This document shows, in pieces, positions 62,605 through 64,000 of a DNA stretch of 64,000 bases (position 1 is its first letter; each line of letters starts with the position of its first letter). A program made the position numbers and the translations under genes. Origin of the DNA: an uncultured Lachnotalea sp. (GTDB lineage Bacteria; Bacillota; Clostridia; Lachnospirales; Lachnospiraceae); NCBI GenBank assembly GCA_947066815.1, contig CAMSZT010000013.1:1-64000 (forward strand), given 5' to 3'. The notes under the pieces were generated by a model, which saw nothing but the letters and a program-made list of their open reading frames with translations, did not search any database and was not told the origin of the DNA.

Positions 62605-62840
62605 CAATCTGTATAATGTCCTCTACAACATTTCACGATTATTTGTTCGTCTGCCCTGTTTAATTTTTCCAGATATTCTGCATTTCTTTTGGCCTTTGCC
62701 AACTCATTGTACTCTGCTTCGGAGATGATCACGACGTTTTTATTTCCTTTTCGTGAAACAATTACTGGTTCCCCGTTAAATGCCATATCAAAATATTTTT
62801 TTATATTTGCCCTTACGCCCATTTGCCTTGTAGCGATCAT
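62604..62840 (-). CDS. Orphan Phd/YefM-family antitoxin
   Basis: Protein of 78 aa. The N-terminal Phd/YefM fold (about 1-52) reads MIATRQMGVRANIKKYFDMA then GEPVIVSRKGNKNVVIISEAEYNEL, the motif that binds the operator DNA; the C-terminal half (53-78) would bind a RelE/Doc-type toxin. ATG 62840 follows AAAGGAG. The usual toxin gene is missing: a terminator starts at the stop codon and the next gene is spoVAD. It may be a relic, or it may protect against a toxin encoded elsewhere. Confidence 0.85.
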   Translation of the reverse strand: MIATRQMGVRANIKKYFDMAFNGEPVIVSRKGNKNVVIISEAEYNELAKAKRNAEYLEKLNRADEQIIVKCCRGHYTD

Positions 62841-62908
62841 AATACGCTCCTTTTGTCAATAAAAGAGTACGACTTATGGTGCTTATATTATATGCCATCT
62901 ATGGCACA

Positions 62909-63739
62909 TTAGTCAATCAGCTTCCTCGGCCGAAATCCCTCAAAAATAAACAGATCAAACTGATCCCCCGCCGCCCGAAGTTCCGTCTCCGAGCGGATGG
63001 TCCAGGCCACGGACAGGTTCCGATAGAGCCTGCGGCAGATCCTTCTGGCCCACACGCCCGCCCCCTTGTGGGAATAGGAAACAAAATCCGGCCTTGTGAC
63101 AAAATTTGTCAGAAGATGATGGACGATCCACATGGGAAAGGTCTCCCTCCCGTCCTCCTTTACAAAGTCCGCCGAGAGCTGCCCCCGGACAATCTCCGGG
63201 CGATGCCTTTTATACCAGTAAACGGCCAGTGGATGAAAGGATTCCATGCAATACTGCCCCGGATAGTTCTGCAAGATCTTGTCCGCCAGCTCGCAGACCC
63301 TGGTCCTTGAATCCGCCATCTTGATCTCCACGATCAGGGGGACCCGCCCGTCCACTGCCTGAAGGACCTCCGAAAGCAGCGGAATCCGTTCCTTCGTGCC
63401 AAGCAGAGAAAGCCCCTGAAGCTCTTCATAAGTCATGGAATTGACCGGTGCATCCAAACCGCAGACCCGCTTCAGAGTATTATCATGAAAGACCACCACC
63501 TTCCCGTCCTTCGCCAGCTGCACATCCATCTCGATGCCGTATCCCTGCTCCGCTGCCAGTAAAAAAGCCGGAAGCGAGTTTTCCGGCACGCCGGCCGAAT
63601 TATCGTGAAGCCCTCTGTGGGCATAGTAAACGCCCAGAAAGGGGGAGACGTCCGGCTTCCCGATCACACGGGGCATGATCATCAGAAAATACAAACAGAC
63701 CAGTCCGGCCAACGCAAGCGCCACACTCCATCCTGTCAT
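62909..63739 (-). CDS. Glycerophosphodiester phosphodiesterase, membrane-anchored
   Basis: Protein of 276 aa. Hydrolyses glycerophosphodiesters to glycerol 3-phosphate and an alcohol. N-terminal membrane helix (about 4-24), then the GDPD barrel with the HR pair (YAHRGLHDN), PENSLPAFLLAAEQGYGIEMDVQLAKDG-type active site (ENS, EMD) and VVFHDNTLKR. ATG 63739 is preferred because GGAGGG lies 9 nt upstream; ATGs at 63748 and 63763 are also in frame. The role could be phospholipid or teichoic acid turnover. Confidence 0.88.
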   Translation of the reverse strand: MTGWSVALALAGLVCLYFLMIMPRVIGKPDVSPFLGVYYAHRGLHDNSAGVPENSLPAFLLAAEQGYGIEMDVQLAKDGKVVVFHDNTLKRVCGLDAPVNSMTYEELQGLSLLGTKERIPLLSEVLQAVDGRVPLIVEIKMADSRTRVCELADKILQNYPGQYCMESFHPLAVYWYKRHRPEIVRGQLSADFVKEDGRETFPMWIVHHLLTNFVTRPDFVSYSHKGAGVWARRICRRLYRNLSVAWTIRSETELRAAGDQFDLFIFEGFRPRKLID

Positions 63740-63795
63740 AACAGCCATCCCTCCGAAAATCATCTATCTTTAAATCACCTAAACCTGAACCGACG

Positions 63796-64000
63796 CTAAT
63801 CCTCCACGTCACAATGCTCGATCAGCGACTTTTTCGACACGGGCCTGTTGTCCCCGTGTTTTACGAAGAGCATGGTCACAAAGGCCGCCCCGCTGAACAC
63901 CACCGCATAGGGAAACATGGCCCGGTAAGAGACATACTGGAGCAAAAGACCGGAGAGGATCGGCGTCGCAATCTGCGCCGTCATGGAAAATGTATAATAA
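63796..64000 (-). CDS. MFS transporter, C-terminal end only (cut by window edge)
   Basis: The frame is open through the window end; 67 codons plus the stop are seen. Two hydrophobic helices (YYTFSMTAQIATPILSGLL and MFPYAVVFSGAAFVTMLFV) and a polar tail (KHGDNRPVSKKSLIEHCDVE) match the last helices of major facilitator transporters, probably of the SLC45/sugar-type group. Substrate unknown. Same strand as and 56 bp upstream of the GDPD gene. Confidence 0.65.
   Translation of the reverse strand, partial: YYTFSMTAQIATPILSGLLLQYVSYRAMFPYAVVFSGAAFVTMLFVKHGDNRPVSKKSLIEHCDVED

Noticed and set aside
61454-62728. 424-codon plus-strand frame opposite spoVAD
   Set aside because: Antisense shadow; spoVAD is full length and well supported.

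Overview
The window looks like a chromosomal segment of a spore-forming, GC-rich Clostridia member, most likely Lachnospiraceae. This is inferred from gene content: SpoVAD and SpoVAE, a clostridial ChW/Ltp-type surface protein, a DUF6465-like protein, the trigger factor-clpP-clpX-lon-engB operon, a LivKHMGF transporter, and strong AGGAGG ribosome binding sites. No tRNA, rRNA, CRISPR array, prophage or recognisable transposase gene was seen.

Layout. 0-4 kb: arginine synthesis, argC-argJ (minus) divergent from argG (plus), with ARG-box-like operators between them. 4.4-8.1 kb: spoVAE, a SleB-type cell-wall hydrolase and a hipBA toxin-antitoxin pair. 8.3-12.2 kb: a decaying accessory block: a frameshifted HTH-M48 metallopeptidase gene, a truncated TerB-like gene, a truncated glycine-rich hydrophobic protein and a broken ChW/Ltp surface protein. 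12.2-20 kb: a DUF6465-like protein, DegV, and the proteostasis operon tig-clpP-clpX-lon-engB. 20-25.6 kb: a WYL-like/SF1 helicase/nuclease fusion, a dipeptide epimerase, a membrane protein, and an unusual run of palindromes. 25.8-34.3 kb: a branched-chain amino acid ABC transporter, a broken M20 dipeptidase, an EamA exporter with a divergent TetR regulator, and a class II aldolase. 34.4-38.6 kb: an Sfp-type phosphopantetheinyl transferase coupled to a GH18 protein, and MecA. 38.6-43.6 kb: purF-purB-purA-HAD. 43.7-47.9 kb: a lipoprotein, dapA-dapB behind a lysine riboswitch, a corrinoid adenosyltransferase and an SSB-like protein. 48-53.2 kb: a GT2-YfhO glycosylation pair and argH. 53.3-64 kb: xylulokinase, a Ser/Thr kinase coupled to a giant Ig-like surface protein, GT8, spoVAD, an orphan Phd-type antitoxin, a GDPD phosphodiesterase and the end of an MFS transporter.

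The housekeeping genes are intact, while at least five genes carry indels, truncations or a lost start. These cluster in dispensable loci, so real decay is more likely than random sequencing error. The least expected feature is a set of small dispersed palindromes (called F1, F2 and F3 here). They recur between genes, often touch or supply stop codons, and pile up as five consecutive inverted repeats at 24.74-25.01 kb. The best candidates for an undescribed system are the HTH-M48/TerB-like/glycine-rich module and the single-protein WYL-helicase-nuclease; both are inferences from sequence alone.
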